Of a DNA stretch of 64,000 nt, positions 42,392-52,104 are shown piece by piece (within the stretch, counting starts at the first letter, position 1; every line of letters begins with the position of its first letter). Source of the DNA: CAZFBA01 sp964517135. Its GTDB lineage: Bacteria > Cyanobacteriota > Vampirovibrionia > JBFMGH01. Position numbers and translations under genes: made by a program. The stretch spans positions 8,562 through 72,561 of the forward strand of contig CAZFBA010000021.1 in the NCBI GenBank assembly GCA_964517135.1. Reading direction: 5' to 3'. Below the pieces are notes generated by a model. It was not told the origin of the DNA. It ran no database searches and worked only from the letters and a program-made list of their open reading frames with translations.

Positions 42392-44899
42392 CTAGAACTT
42401 GAAGGTTGATCTTAAACCAATGACAGTCATCAGATCGTTGCTGGTATCGCCAGCACGGTTGATGATGAACTGTACGTTTGGTGTTAAGCTGAAACGATCA
42501 TTGAGGTGAACTCTATAGTAAGCTTCAATGATGTGTTCCATATAAGATCTGTTGTATGTGCCACGGTTAGCTGATACAACTGCGCTATTGTTGGTGTTGT
42601 TAACCTGGAAACTATTAGTTTTTCTACCCCAGTTAGGATTTGTAGCAAAGAAATTAACACCATCAGCTAAACCAGATGTCATCATAGCACCAGGAACATT
42701 AGTTGTGCCGGAATATGCTGAACCATAACCATCTTGTGGTTTAAGCTGTGCATAACCGATACCAAATACGTCTTTCTTTCTCCAGGGCAGATGCAGAGCA
42801 TCCATCGGGAGTTCAAGACCCATATTCATGGACTGTTTAACACCAAAGAAAGCGCCTGTACGGTTCCACATTGCATTTCTGCCAGTGCCATTTTGTAATG
42901 CACTTACGAGAAGTGATTGTGGTCCGGTATCCTGAACAGCGTAGCTGAAGAATACACCAGAACCTCTATAGAGTTCCTGATTGAAGCCGGTGTAGAAACC
43001 TTTGGCATTATCGTTATCATCGAATCTGCCTTGAGAATCGCCACCACCAACCATGTTACCTTCACCACCAGGCTGAGCACCAGCTGGTACGATACCAAGG
43101 TTGAATAAATCTTGATAATATTGACCTAATGTCATTGTATCACCAGGAGCTCTACCGGCACCGAATAATACACCTGCCTGAGCAGCAGTTAAACGGATAA
43201 CGGTGTTAGGATTTCTTACCTGAGCAGCTGTTAAGTTAGCGCCACCAGGTGCAAAGAAAGATGCACTTAAGTTGGCAACACTTTCTAAACTGTTTGCAGG
43301 AAGACCCATTGCTGCTGCAACAAGGTTTCTGTTAGCAGTGTTATTATCTAATGGTCTACCTGTTTGAGCGTTAAAGAGGTTCTGGAATACTGTTGTGCCC
43401 AGAGCTCTTACCGGGTTGCTACCTACACCTCTTGCTGCATCGTAAGCTGATGCAAACTGTGTGCCATTATAACCGGTGTTGGTTGTAAGTAAGCTGTTAG
43501 AGCCACCACGACCATTCATCCACCAGCCACCTGCATAGACATTACCTGGTTTGTCTAACCAGTCTGCAAGCCAGCCCCAGTTATAATTTAAGCTTGCTTC
43601 GTATGTTATAGCAAGTGAGCTCATTGCGTCTGCAACGTCAATTGAACTTAAAGCTGTTTTCAGATCTAAACTATGCCATTTGCCTAAACCTTGATGCCAT
43701 TCAAAAGCAACAGTCGGGGCAATGACGTTAACCGGAATAGCAGCGTTGTTTACTAAAGCTGTATTCTGGAATTGTTGTGTTTCATCACCTGTATATGGTG
43801 ATTTCTGGAATATTTCTCTCCAGTCGATAAGACCGGCTTTCATTTTTAATGAAAGTTTCCAGTCTTCATCATCCGGTAATAAATTAACACCGGGGAGAAT
43901 ATCTGTTAATAGAGGAATACCACTTCTGAATTCCTGTGTATAGTATGCACTATCTAAGAAGATGTTTGCACGGGTATTTGAACCTGTCTGGACAACTTTA
44001 CCGTTTTGTAAGCTGCTGGTGCCGATACCTTCGTTGAAAGCACTGGCATCACTTGCTACACGGCTAACGCCTGAAAGAAGGCCATAACCTGTTCCCGGGT
44101 TGCCTACATCAGCATTTGAAATTAACGGTGATACACGACCAAAAGCACCCACGAGTCTTGTGTGGATTGTACCTTCGCCTATGAGACCTTCACCATCAAG
44201 ATCTTCTACGATCGGATAGTCAATATTGACACGTACACGGCCAAGTGCACTGATGGAATCTGCCATACCTTCAACCTGATTGGAGGCAACCTGTCTTACT
44301 TCGCCAGGACCATCAGCAAAATAGCCGAAATGTCTCCAGTGTCCCTGACCATGAAGCGGAGAAGAGTTACCGCCACGGCTGCCGACATCTGCATAAGCGC
44401 CTAATGTTACGTCACCGTAAATTTTAAGCTTTTCTAATACGGTCAGTCTGTTGTCTTGTTCTTCGTTTTTGGCTTCAATTTTTGCTGCTCTTGCTTCTAA
44501 AGCATCTGTTCTTGCTTGAAGAGCTGCGAGTTCTGTTTTGAATTCTTCCTGTAATCTTGCTAATTTTGCGAGATCTTCTTTGTCTGCTTTCTCTGTGCCT
44601 AATCTGGCAATATCTTTACCAATGTGTCTGATTAAGGCGTTCAGAGCAGCGGCCATTTCGTATCTGGTAGCTTTGTGGTCGCCACGGAATGTTTTGTCTG
44701 GATAACCTTCGATTACGTTATACTTTTCTACTAAGTCTCTAAGTGCATCGAAAGCCCAGCTGCTTCTGTCTACGTCTGATAATTCGTCTACAGAAGTAAT
44801 ACCGTAGGCAGCGTTTGGAGCATATAAGAAAGCCCCACTGAAACCAGTTACTGCTACACTGGCTGCTAAGAGCATTGGAACTAATTTTTTGCTGTTCAT
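42392..44899 (-). CDS. SLH-domain OprB-like outer-membrane porin
   Basis: 835 aa from ATG 44899 (GGAG upstream; longer starts would put 44 residues before the signal peptide). Signal peptide MNSKKLVPMLLAASVAVTG. Residues about 30-100 are an SLH domain (DVDRSSWAFDALRDLVEKYN, EGYPDKTFRGDHKATRYEMA), which binds pyruvylated peptidoglycan-linked polymer. A coiled coil follows at 100-150. A beta-barrel of OprB/carbohydrate-porin type follows to the end (VTLGAYADVGSRG, terminal LRSTFKF ends in Phe, the BAM signal). This SLH-coil-barrel plan is the major outer-membrane protein of cyanobacteria and relatives. It has a long leader and strong terminator, so is likely highly expressed. Confidence 0.93.
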   Translation of the reverse strand: MNSKKLVPMLLAASVAVTGFSGAFLYAPNAAYGITSVDELSDVDRSSWAFDALRDLVEKYNVIEGYPDKTFRGDHKATRYEMAAALNALIRHIGKDIARLGTEKADKEDLAKLARLQEEFKTELAALQARTDALEARAAKIEAKNEEQDNRLTVLEKLKIYGDVTLGAYADVGSRGGNSSPLHGQGHWRHFGYFADGPGEVRQVASNQVEGMADSISALGRVRVNIDYPIVEDLDGEGLIGEGTIHTRLVGAFGRVSPLISNADVGNPGTGYGLLSGVSRVASDASAFNEGIGTSSLQNGKVVQTGSNTRANIFLDSAYYTQEFRSGIPLLTDILPGVNLLPDDEDWKLSLKMKAGLIDWREIFQKSPYTGDETQQFQNTALVNNAAIPVNVIAPTVAFEWHQGLGKWHSLDLKTALSSIDVADAMSSLAITYEASLNYNWGWLADWLDKPGNVYAGGWWMNGRGGSNSLLTTNTGYNGTQFASAYDAARGVGSNPVRALGTTVFQNLFNAQTGRPLDNNTANRNLVAAAMGLPANSLESVANLSASFFAPGGANLTAAQVRNPNTVIRLTAAQAGVLFGAGRAPGDTMTLGQYYQDLFNLGIVPAGAQPGGEGNMVGGGDSQGRFDDNDNAKGFYTGFNQELYRGSGVFFSYAVQDTGPQSLLVSALQNGTGRNAMWNRTGAFFGVKQSMNMGLELPMDALHLPWRKKDVFGIGYAQLKPQDGYGSAYSGTTNVPGAMMTSGLADGVNFFATNPNWGRKTNSFQVNNTNNSAVVSANRGTYNRSYMEHIIEAYYRVHLNDRFSLTPNVQFIINRAGDTSNDLMTVIGLRSTFKF

Positions 44900-45375
44900 A
44901 AAGTCTACTCCTACAATCAAATTACTTCTCTCAATCCCTGAAGGGTCTTTAACAGAGTTTGAGGTTTGGGTTTGCCTCTTAAGGAAGCTTAATCTAAACT
45001 TTTTAAGGATTTGTTTTTTGAGTGTGTTCATTTAGACTCCCTTTTGTTTAGATCTCATACCATAAAGCCTTTTAAGCTAAGTTTTTTGCTATTGCCTGAA
45101 GGCCGGTATGTTTACTGTGTTTCCTTTTGAGAGATTCCCTTTTTTTCCTCTGTGAGCCTTGAATCGCTCAAGGTCACTGACTATTTTAGGCAATAAATTA
45201 GCTATTCCTTGATTTCTTTGCATATTCTTTATCTGATCACTTTACAAAATTTAACATAAATTTGAAAATTGCATAAATATACATATATTTTCTTACTTGT
45301 AATAACCACCATATAAAGCTTCTGACCATTTATAATCTGTCAACTACTTTTTTATGCACTACATTTATTACATAA
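44900..45375 (-). promoter_or_regulatory. Long leader/promoter region of the porin gene
   Basis: 476 bp with no gene upstream of the porin. It contains AAATTGCATAAATATAC near 45274, matching part of the shared upstream motif at 35228. A hydrophobic-free N-terminal extension could be read from an ATG at 45031, but it lacks a ribosome site and is not favoured. Confidence 0.3.
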
Positions 45376-45423
45376 GAGATCTCTGATTAATTTAAAAGTT
45401 CACAGATTCAAAAAATTGAAGTC
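45376..45423. repeat. Short interspersed element, family A, copy 3 (left half)
   Basis: GAGATCTCTGATTAATTTAA then AGTTCACAGATTC with small changes, ending at AGTC. No right half is seen. A terminator of the next gene begins in its last bases. Confidence 0.7.
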
Positions 45424-45451
45424 AAAAAAAAGCGATGTATTTAAACACCGC
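45424..45451 (-). terminator. Terminator downstream of the coiled-coil gene
   Basis: Minus-strand stem GCGGTGT/ACATCGC with an AT loop, followed by eight T, 38 bp past the stop at 45489. Confidence 0.75.
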
Positions 45452-45488
45452 CTTAAGGTTTTTAACCCCTTGTGATAGCTCAATTAGC

Positions 45489-46133
45489 CTACATGCTGTT
45501 TGTTGAGGTGCATGCAGCGTTGTTTTGCTTTGTCCGGTGTGGGGGTCCATTAACACTATGAGTGTTTGATGAGGAAGTTTTATGCATATTTGCCATACTA
45601 GCCACTGAATCGGCCTTTAGTCTGGCCAGATGCTTTTGTCCATTTCGTACAATAGTTTGAAGATCGGTCAGATCTTTTTCAAGACTACTTAAAACTCTTT
45701 CTGCATATTGATCAGCACCCTCTTTGGTTGCCATTGCTTCATTAATTGCGTGAGTTCTAATATCTTCTGCTTCTTCTCTGGCCTGTTTTCTCATATATTC
45801 TGCTTCTGCAATGACCTGCTGCCTAATTCTATCGGCTTCGGACTGAACAGCTTTGAGCAATTCTGATTCACTCAGAAGAAGTTCTGCCTGAGCTTTAGCA
45901 TCAGAAAGCAGTTGATTGGCCCTTCTTTGAGATTCAAGCTGTATTTCATCTCTTCTTTTGATAATACTTTGAGATTCAGAAATCTCTGAAGGCAGTGATG
46001 TTCTCACTTTATCCAGCATGTCTATTATTTTTTCGTGTGGTACAATATACCAGGGTGTTAGAGGAATTGGGTATCCCTTAATTACTAACATTTCTATTTT
46101 GTCTAATAGTTTATAAACGCTATTCACAGTCAT
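45489..46133 (-). CDS. Coiled-coil DivIVA-like protein
   Basis: 214 aa, soluble. The N-terminal region (VYKLLDKIEMLVIKGYPIPL, PWYIVPHEKIIDMLDKVRT) resembles the membrane-binding start of DivIVA/Cdv3-like proteins. Residues 65-165 form a long charged coiled coil (AEADRIRQQVIAEAEYMRKQ-type repeats), similar to ATP-synthase b/E-subunit coils. The tail is Ser/Asn/Pro-rich and disordered. It follows coaD with 2 bp spacing (TAAAAATG). A coaD neighbour of this kind is known from cyanobacteria as I recall, but this needs confirmation. It may act in cell division or shape. Confidence 0.6.
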   Translation of the reverse strand: MTVNSVYKLLDKIEMLVIKGYPIPLTPWYIVPHEKIIDMLDKVRTSLPSEISESQSIIKRRDEIQLESQRRANQLLSDAKAQAELLLSESELLKAVQSEADRIRQQVIAEAEYMRKQAREEAEDIRTHAINEAMATKEGADQYAERVLSSLEKDLTDLQTIVRNGQKHLARLKADSVASMANMHKTSSSNTHSVNGPPHRTKQNNAACTSTNSM

Positions 46134-46135
46134 TT

Positions 46136-46633
46136 TTAAACCTCATTCTCCCGTAACTTACTAAAATGTTCATTAACACAGTGTGGTACTACGTCAGATA
46201 TATCTCCTCCGAGGAAGCAAATTTCTTTCACTATACTTGAAGAAAGAAAGGCATATTTCAGGCTACACATCAGAAAAACAGTTTCTATATCAGGGTTCAT
46301 GTTTTTATTGGCCTGATACATTTGAAGTTCTTTTTCAAAATCAGAAAGAGCTCTCAGGCCTCTAATAAGGACACTGGCATTTTTTTGAACTGCATAACTA
46401 ACTGTAAGGCCTTTGAAGCTATCAACTTCAACATAACTCATACTGGCCGTAGCAGTTTTAATTAGTTCCAGCCGCTTTTTGGTTGATAACAACGGCTTTT
46501 TTGCCGGGTTTTCCAGTACTGCTATTATTACTTTGTCAAAGAGCGTTTGAGCACGGGCCAAAATGTCTAGATGTCCATTGGTTATCGGGTCAAAACTTCC
46601 AGGATATACAGCTATTTTCACAATTTTTCCCAT
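46136..46633 (-). CDS. coaD: Phosphopantetheine adenylyltransferase
   Basis: 165 aa. It joins ATP and 4'-phosphopantetheine to dephospho-CoA, the penultimate step of coenzyme A synthesis. PGSFDPITNGHLDI is the nucleotidyltransferase (T/H)xGH motif, IRGLRALSDFEKELQM is a family hallmark, and FLSSSIVKEI the second ATP-contact motif. The length is normal. The GTG codon at the fifth position is an alternative start with GGAAA before it. It is first in a pair with the coiled-coil protein. Confidence 0.97.
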   Translation of the reverse strand: MGKIVKIAVYPGSFDPITNGHLDILARAQTLFDKVIIAVLENPAKKPLLSTKKRLELIKTATASMSYVEVDSFKGLTVSYAVQKNASVLIRGLRALSDFEKELQMYQANKNMNPDIETVFLMCSLKYAFLSSSIVKEICFLGGDISDVVPHCVNEHFSKLRENEV

Positions 46634-46745
46634 CAGTGGATATTAGTAAACAAATAAATATTATATCTTTCAATTCATTATATAATTGGATGCATAAGTT
46701 ATCATAAATTATTAATAAAGATTTGAATTTTTTGTTCTTTAAATA

Positions 46746-46769
46746 TGCCAGAAAGCCTTCTCTCTGGCA
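46746..46769. other. Hairpin upstream of coaD
   Basis: TGCCAGA and TCTGGCA arms, 7 bp, in a gene-free 474-bp gap. No T-run, role unknown. Confidence 0.3.
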
Positions 46770-46961
46770 GCATAAACACTCTACTTAACATTAAAATTTT
46801 TGCTTAACAATTGATAGAAACCAGGCAGCAAATGTTTCAATTGTGTAACATTTTACATATTTACCTGTGTTACATATTCAGCTAAATTTCTTTGTATACG
46901 TGGATTTACAGCATTATCAAGAAAAAAATATTCATTCTTAATGACAAAAATATAACCTTAA

Positions 46962-47022
46962 TAACGTCATAGGTATTCAGGGTTTTATAGATACAGGGCT
47001 TCTTTATGTCATTTAGTATATA
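46962..47022 (+). repeat. Short interspersed element, family E, copy 3 (diverged, short)
   Basis: TAACGTCATAGGTATTCAGG, then ATACAGGGCTT and TTTATGTCATTTAGTATATA. Follows the order of the other copies but lacks about 15 bp in the middle. Confidence 0.5.
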
Positions 47023-47055
47023 GTGATAGAACTTGTTATTTTCAATTATTTTAAA

Positions 47056-47083
47056 ACACAAGCCCTGCAATAAAATGCAGGGC
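47056..47083 (-). terminator. Terminator of the aldehyde dehydrogenase pair
   Basis: Minus-strand stem GCCCTGCA/TGCAGGGC with a TTTTAT loop, followed by TTGTGTTTT, 25 bp after the stop at 47108. Confidence 0.65.
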
Positions 47084-47107
47084 AAATGCTTTTGAAGGTA
47101 TTGATTG

Positions 47108-48778
47108 CTAGCTTATCCTTGCCATCAATGCCCTGAGTGGGTTCTCTGATTCCATAAACGGGTATCTATAATCTTCAGGAGGCACAAAGTTTTCTTTAAT
47201 AGTCCTCGGGCTGGCCCATCTGAGAAGGTTTGTATAAAAACCTGCTTTATCATTGGTACCAGAGGCTCTACCACCTCCGAAAGGTTGCTGTCCTACGACA
47301 GACCCGGTGGGTTTATCATTGATATAAAAGTTACCGGCAGCATTTTTAAGCTTATTTGAAGCCAGTTCAACAATTTTTCTATCCCGGGCAAAAATTGCAC
47401 CTGTCAGGGCATAAGGAGAAGTCTGGTCACATATATCAAGTGTTTCTTCAAATTTAGCATCCTGATAGACATAAATAGTCAGCACCGGTGCGAATAATTC
47501 TTCTTCCATAGTTACAAAATGCGGGTCTCTGGCCAGTATAACAGTAGGCTCAATAAAATAACCTTCTGACTTATCTCCATTGCCACCAAAAATTACTTCT
47601 GCGTCAGGGCTATTTCTGGCTTCATCGATGTATTTCATTGTTCCGTCAAATGAAGACTCGTCTATAATAGCATTAAAGAATTTGAAATCCTGCGTACTGC
47701 CTGTATTCTTTTTGATATCTTCTATAAGGATATTGAGTTTGTCTTTCAAATCAGGCCATTTAGATTCAGGTATATATGCTCTTGATGCTGCAGAACACTT
47801 TTGGCCCTGATATTCATAGGAACCTCTAACCAGAGCAACCGCAACCTGAGTAGTATCAGCAGAATTATGCATAAATACAAAGTCTTTTCCGCCTGTTTCG
47901 CCTACTATTCTGGGGTAATCTTTATATTTTTCAATATTTCCACCGATAGTTTTCCACATTTGATGGAATACTCCAGTAGATCCTGTAAAGTGGACTCCTG
48001 ACAATCTGGGATGATTCAGCACTTTATCACCTATAGAGCTGCCACTACCGGGAATAAAGTTAATTACACCATCAGGTAAGCCTGCTTCCTGGAATAGTCT
48101 CATGATATAATATGCACTCAAAACAGCCGTAGATGCTGGTTTCCACACGACAGTATTGCCCATCATAGCTGGAGATGAAGGCAGGTTACCGGCAATTGCT
48201 GTAAAATTAAAGGGGGTAACAGCAAAAATAAAACCTTCTAACGGCCTGTATTCAAGCCTGTTCCAGGTGCCATCAGGGTTGTGCATTGGCTGTTCAGAAT
48301 AAATTTGCTGCATATAATATGCATTAAACCTTAAAAAGTCTGCCAGCTCACAGGCAGCGTCAAGTTCAGCCTGCACAGGGTTTTTACTCTGGTTGAGCAT
48401 TGTTGAGGCATTCAAGATATAGCGATACTTTGTAGAGATAAGCTCTGCTGCTTTCATAAAGATTGCTGCACGGTCACACCAGTGAAGGCTTTCCCATTCT
48501 TTTTTGGCCTTTAGTGCAGATTCTATAGCAAGGTTAATCTCATTTTCACCTGCCTTATGATATTCTGCAAGAACATGGGCATGTTCATGGGGGCAGATGC
48601 ATTTTCCTGTTTTGCCTGTTTTGATTTCTGATCCGCCAATAATTAACGGTATTTCAATTTTATTATTATACTGTCTATCTATTTCTTTTAGTAAAAGGTT
48701 TTTTTCTTTTGAACCAGGGGCATACCCCAGGACAGGTTCATTTTTAGGTAATGGTATTTGAAAAACTCCGTTAGACAT
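47108..48778 (-). CDS. pruA: 1-pyrroline-5-carboxylate dehydrogenase (glutamate semialdehyde dehydrogenase)
   Basis: 556 aa. It oxidises glutamate semialdehyde from proline or ornithine to glutamate with NAD+. Signatures: EGFIFAVTPFNFTAIAGNL, TGSTGVFHQMWKTIG, the catalytic-Cys segment QGQKCSAASRAYIPES and FGGGRASGTNDKAG. The extended C-terminal form WASPRTIKENFVPPEDYRY fits the long P5CDH (RocA/PruA, eukaryote-like) class. It is second in a tight unit with another aldehyde dehydrogenase, both leftward. AAAGGAG precedes ATG. Confidence 0.92.
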   Translation of the reverse strand: MSNGVFQIPLPKNEPVLGYAPGSKEKNLLLKEIDRQYNNKIEIPLIIGGSEIKTGKTGKCICPHEHAHVLAEYHKAGENEINLAIESALKAKKEWESLHWCDRAAIFMKAAELISTKYRYILNASTMLNQSKNPVQAELDAACELADFLRFNAYYMQQIYSEQPMHNPDGTWNRLEYRPLEGFIFAVTPFNFTAIAGNLPSSPAMMGNTVVWKPASTAVLSAYYIMRLFQEAGLPDGVINFIPGSGSSIGDKVLNHPRLSGVHFTGSTGVFHQMWKTIGGNIEKYKDYPRIVGETGGKDFVFMHNSADTTQVAVALVRGSYEYQGQKCSAASRAYIPESKWPDLKDKLNILIEDIKKNTGSTQDFKFFNAIIDESSFDGTMKYIDEARNSPDAEVIFGGNGDKSEGYFIEPTVILARDPHFVTMEEELFAPVLTIYVYQDAKFEETLDICDQTSPYALTGAIFARDRKIVELASNKLKNAAGNFYINDKPTGSVVGQQPFGGGRASGTNDKAGFYTNLLRWASPRTIKENFVPPEDYRYPFMESENPLRALMARIS

Positions 48779-48790
48779 TTTATCTCCTTT

Positions 48791-50326
48791 CTAATTAATG
48801 TTAAAATCAATGCCCTGTGCGAGAGGCATCTCTTTACCCCAGTTAATAGTATTAGTTTGCCTTCTCATATAAACTTTCCAGGAATCAGAACCGCTTTCAC
48901 GACCGCCTCCAGTATCTTTTTCTCCTCCGAATGCACCACCGATTTCGGCTCCACTGGTGCCTATATTGACATTGGCTATACCGCAGTCGCTTCCACGGGG
49001 GCTGAGAAACAGTTCACTGTAATATACAGACCCTGTGAATATTGATGATGAAAGACCCTGAGGTACGTTATTATGGTATTCCAGGGCTTCATCAATATCT
49101 TCATACTCTATAATGTAGAGTATTGGTGCAAAAGTTTCTTCCTGAACAATTTCAAATTCGTTTTTTGCTTCTATGATGGTTGGTTCCACATAGAATCCAC
49201 CCTCATAACCAGCAATAGCAGTACGTTTGCCACCGCATAATACTTTTCCGCCTTCTGATTTAGCTTTTTCGATAGCTGCCATCATTTCTTCGATAGCTTT
49301 TTCATCTATTACAGGTCCCATCAGTGTATTATTATCAAGCGGGTTACCTATACGTACCTTTGTATAGGCGTCAACAAGTGCTGTAACAAACTTTTCTTTG
49401 ATTGATTTGTGAATAATTATCCTTCTGGTGCTTGTACAGCGCTGTCCTGCTGTTCCTACAGCACCAAAAAGAGTAGCTTTAACGGCCATCTCAAGGTTAG
49501 CATCTTCTGTTACAATAATTGCATTATTGCCGCCAAGCTCAAGCAATGATCTGCCAAGTCTTTTAGCTACCTGTTCACCTATATTGCGGCCCATGTTACA
49601 ACTTCCTGTAGCACTGATTAGCGGTATTCTTTTGTCACAAACCATTTTGTTGCCAACATCTCTTCCGCTGCCTATAATCAGGTTAAACAGGCCATCAAGG
49701 TCATAGTCATCAACTATGGGGGCTATAATATTCTGGACTGCTACTGCGGTAAGTGGGGTTTTTGAACTTGGTTTCCAGATAACAGGATCACCGCAAACGC
49801 AGGCTAAAAGGCTATTCCAGCTCCAGACTGCAACAGGAAAGTTAAAAGCTGTAATCACACCAATGATACCAAGTGGATGCCACTGTTCCATCATGCGGTG
49901 GTTTGGCCGTTCACTGGCAATGGTTAAACCGTAAAGCTGGCGAGAAAGACCAACAGCAAAGTCTGCTATGTCTATCATCTCCTGGACTTCTCCCAGGCCT
50001 TCCATTTTAATCTTGCCCATTTCAAGCGTTACCAGTTCTCCTAGAGGTTCTTTATATTCTCTTAACCTGTTTCCTATTTCTCTTACAACCTCACCTCTTT
50101 TAGGAGCTGGGGTCATACGCCACTTTTTAAAGGCTTCCTGTGCTTTTTTTACTATTATTTCATAATCTTCACCTGTTGCCTGAATAATACCTGCAATTGG
50201 TTTGCCATCTACAGGTGAATATGATATGAGTTCTTTGCCTTTTGTTGTCATCCACGATTTTGATCCACCTGTTGTGGCTCCGCTGTTGGTTTCTTTTATA
50301 CTTAGTTTGTCTAAAATCTTATGCAC
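48791..50326 (-). CDS. ALDH7-type aminoadipate-semialdehyde dehydrogenase
   Basis: 511 aa from a GTG start at 50326 (GGAGG eight bases upstream). It resembles ALDH7/antiquitin: PLGIIGVITAFNFPVAVWSW, ELGGNNAIIVTEDANLEM, catalytic Cys in GTAGQRCTSTRRIIIH, and GSDCGIANVNIGTSGAEIGG near the C terminus. These enzymes oxidise alpha-aminoadipate or related semialdehydes in lysine breakdown, or betaine aldehyde. The partner 12 bp downstream is P5C dehydrogenase, so the unit probably handles amino-acid semialdehydes. A LysR-family gene is divergent, with an ATGAAT/ATTCAT palindrome between, and is the likely regulator. Confidence 0.88.
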   Translation of the reverse strand: MHKILDKLSIKETNSGATTGGSKSWMTTKGKELISYSPVDGKPIAGIIQATGEDYEIIVKKAQEAFKKWRMTPAPKRGEVVREIGNRLREYKEPLGELVTLEMGKIKMEGLGEVQEMIDIADFAVGLSRQLYGLTIASERPNHRMMEQWHPLGIIGVITAFNFPVAVWSWNSLLACVCGDPVIWKPSSKTPLTAVAVQNIIAPIVDDYDLDGLFNLIIGSGRDVGNKMVCDKRIPLISATGSCNMGRNIGEQVAKRLGRSLLELGGNNAIIVTEDANLEMAVKATLFGAVGTAGQRCTSTRRIIIHKSIKEKFVTALVDAYTKVRIGNPLDNNTLMGPVIDEKAIEEMMAAIEKAKSEGGKVLCGGKRTAIAGYEGGFYVEPTIIEAKNEFEIVQEETFAPILYIIEYEDIDEALEYHNNVPQGLSSSIFTGSVYYSELFLSPRGSDCGIANVNIGTSGAEIGGAFGGEKDTGGGRESGSDSWKVYMRRQTNTINWGKEMPLAQGIDFNIN

Positions 50327-50432
50327 TATTTGTTTCCTCCGTTATTCATTGACCCGAATCCAAAGAGTCTTTCTCTATTGAATTCTAAATTAATCTGTGC
50401 CATAATTCAAATTCAAATTATTTAAATTTTAT

Positions 50433-50447
50433 ATGAATATAATTCAT
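50433..50447. promoter_or_regulatory. Candidate LysR-type operator
   Basis: ATGAATATAATTCAT is a palindrome of the T-N11-A class typical of LysR proteins. It lies in the 137-bp divergent region, 17 bp before the LysR start. Inference from context. Confidence 0.5.
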
Positions 50448-50463
50448 ACTAAAGGCAAAATTT

Positions 50464-51363
50464 ATGGATCTAAACCAGCTTAAAACATTCTATGTACTGG
50501 GTAAAGTAGGCAGTTTCACTGAAACGGCAAAGCAAATGTATGTCTCTCAATCAGCTATAAGCCACTCTATAAAGAAGCTTGAGAATACAACAGGCACTAA
50601 ACTATTGACCAGAAAAGGCAGACACCTATCACTAACAACAGCCGGTAAAGAACTGTTTAAAACATGCGAAACAATTTTCTTTGAAATTGAAAAAGCAAAA
50701 GAAAATATAGAATCATACAAGAAGAAATTCTCAGGAGAAATAAACATTGGAAGCCCTGTAGAATTTGGATCTACAATTCTCATAAGACATATGAAAAACT
50801 TTCTTGTGAATAACCCGGGCCTTAAGGTTGATTTCTACCTCTCAAATGACCTGTCAAAACTGCTGCTGATAGAAGAGGTCGACTTTATAATTGATTGCAA
50901 AGAACATTTTTTGCCAAATATCGAAAAAATAAAGCTTTTTCAAGAACAATATGTCGTTATAGCCTCTCCAGAATTTGTTAAACATAATAAAATTCACGCT
51001 ATTGCTGATCTTGAAAGAATACCCATTTTGTCAATGGATAAAGAAATAACCTGGTGGAAGAATTTTCTGGTTTCACTAGATACCTCAAACAGACCATCAT
51101 TCAAACATATTATGCAAATAAACCACATTAGAGGGCTTATAAACGGTGCTATACAGGGTATCGGGGTTAGTTTTGTACCAAGATATACCGTGCTTAACGA
51201 GCTGTCAGAAGGCATCCTGCAGGAGCTATTCCCTGAAATTCAACCTCTGGCTGATCACTTCTGCATCTATATCAAAAAAGAAAAGCTGATGAAAGAACCT
51301 AACAGAATACTCGTTGATTATCTAACAACCATAAGACCTGCCGAATTTTCAGGTTTCGATTAA
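50464..51363 (+). CDS. LysR-family transcriptional regulator
   Basis: 299 aa. The N-terminal winged helix (LNQLKTFYVLGKVGSFTETA, QMYVSQSAISHSIKKLE) is canonical and the C-terminal effector domain is a periplasmic-binding-protein fold (about 90-295). It is divergent from the aldehyde dehydrogenase pair and 22 bp upstream of a cysteine hydrolase gene, so it could control both sides. The effector is unknown. AAAGG before ATG. Confidence 0.93.
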   Translation: MDLNQLKTFYVLGKVGSFTETAKQMYVSQSAISHSIKKLENTTGTKLLTRKGRHLSLTTAGKELFKTCETIFFEIEKAKENIESYKKKFSGEINIGSPVEFGSTILIRHMKNFLVNNPGLKVDFYLSNDLSKLLLIEEVDFIIDCKEHFLPNIEKIKLFQEQYVVIASPEFVKHNKIHAIADLERIPILSMDKEITWWKNFLVSLDTSNRPSFKHIMQINHIRGLINGAIQGIGVSFVPRYTVLNELSEGILQELFPEIQPLADHFCIYIKKEKLMKEPNRILVDYLTTIRPAEFSGFD

Positions 51364-51385
51364 CTTAGCCAGAAAAGGATTTAAA

Positions 51386-52093
51386 ATGGATAATAACTAT
51401 AATAGACCAGCCACACCAGCAGAAAACGAAATTATAAAGAGTTTAAAACAAAAAACAAAGGATATTTTACACCTATGGAACAGAGAAAACCACGTTTTTC
51501 AAGTGCAAAAAGATAATGCTGCTCTGATAGTTGTAGATATGCAAACTTATTATTGCACAAAAGCACTGCAAATAAGCTTCTTTGATTTTGAAATTGTCAT
51601 TGAAAATATTAACCGGCTTGTAAAACAGTGCCATAGCGAAAATATTCCTGTTATCTGGTTGAGACAGAACTTTTCTATTGATGAAAAATCTGATGATTCT
51701 GGTCTTTACGCTGATCTACACAGCAAACCTATCGATAAAGACCTTTGTAACTTCAACAATGGAACAAACATAGATAAATCCATGCTCATAGACAGCAATA
51801 ACGATTATCAGATTACCAAAAAACGCTACAGTGCTTTTATTAATGGCTCTTCAGAAATTACTGATGTTTTAAAAAAAATTAACCGCTCACAGCTTATTTT
51901 TACCGGAATACTGGCCAATGTCTGCGTTGAATCATCTATAAGAGACGCTATGCAGCTTGATTACAAAACATTTATTGTATCTGATGCAACTACATCCTTT
52001 GACAGAGTAATTCATGAGGTAACCATGACCAACATAAGACTCTTCTTCGGTGATGTTTACTCTACTGAAGAAATGTTAAAAGCCTTAAAATAA
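51386..52093 (+). CDS. Isochorismatase-like cysteine hydrolase
   Basis: 235 aa. The catalytic triad is visible: Asp in ALIVVDMQTYY, Lys in QITKKRYSAFINGS, and Cys in GILANVCVESSIRDAM. Such enzymes hydrolyse isochorismate, nicotinamide or carbamoyl compounds. The substrate is not set. An N-terminal extension of 45 aa precedes the fold. It is downstream of the LysR gene with an AAAGGA site 8 bp before ATG and is probably in the same transcript. Confidence 0.88.
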   Translation: MDNNYNRPATPAENEIIKSLKQKTKDILHLWNRENHVFQVQKDNAALIVVDMQTYYCTKALQISFFDFEIVIENINRLVKQCHSENIPVIWLRQNFSIDEKSDDSGLYADLHSKPIDKDLCNFNNGTNIDKSMLIDSNNDYQITKKRYSAFINGSSEITDVLKKINRSQLIFTGILANVCVESSIRDAMQLDYKTFIVSDATTSFDRVIHEVTMTNIRLFFGDVYSTEEMLKALK

Positions 52094-52104
52094 GTACAGG
52101 CATG

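Noticed and set aside
42392..45031. Longer start for the porin at 45031
   Set aside because: It would put 44 residues ahead of the signal peptide; ATG 44899 has GGAG and a normal signal peptide.
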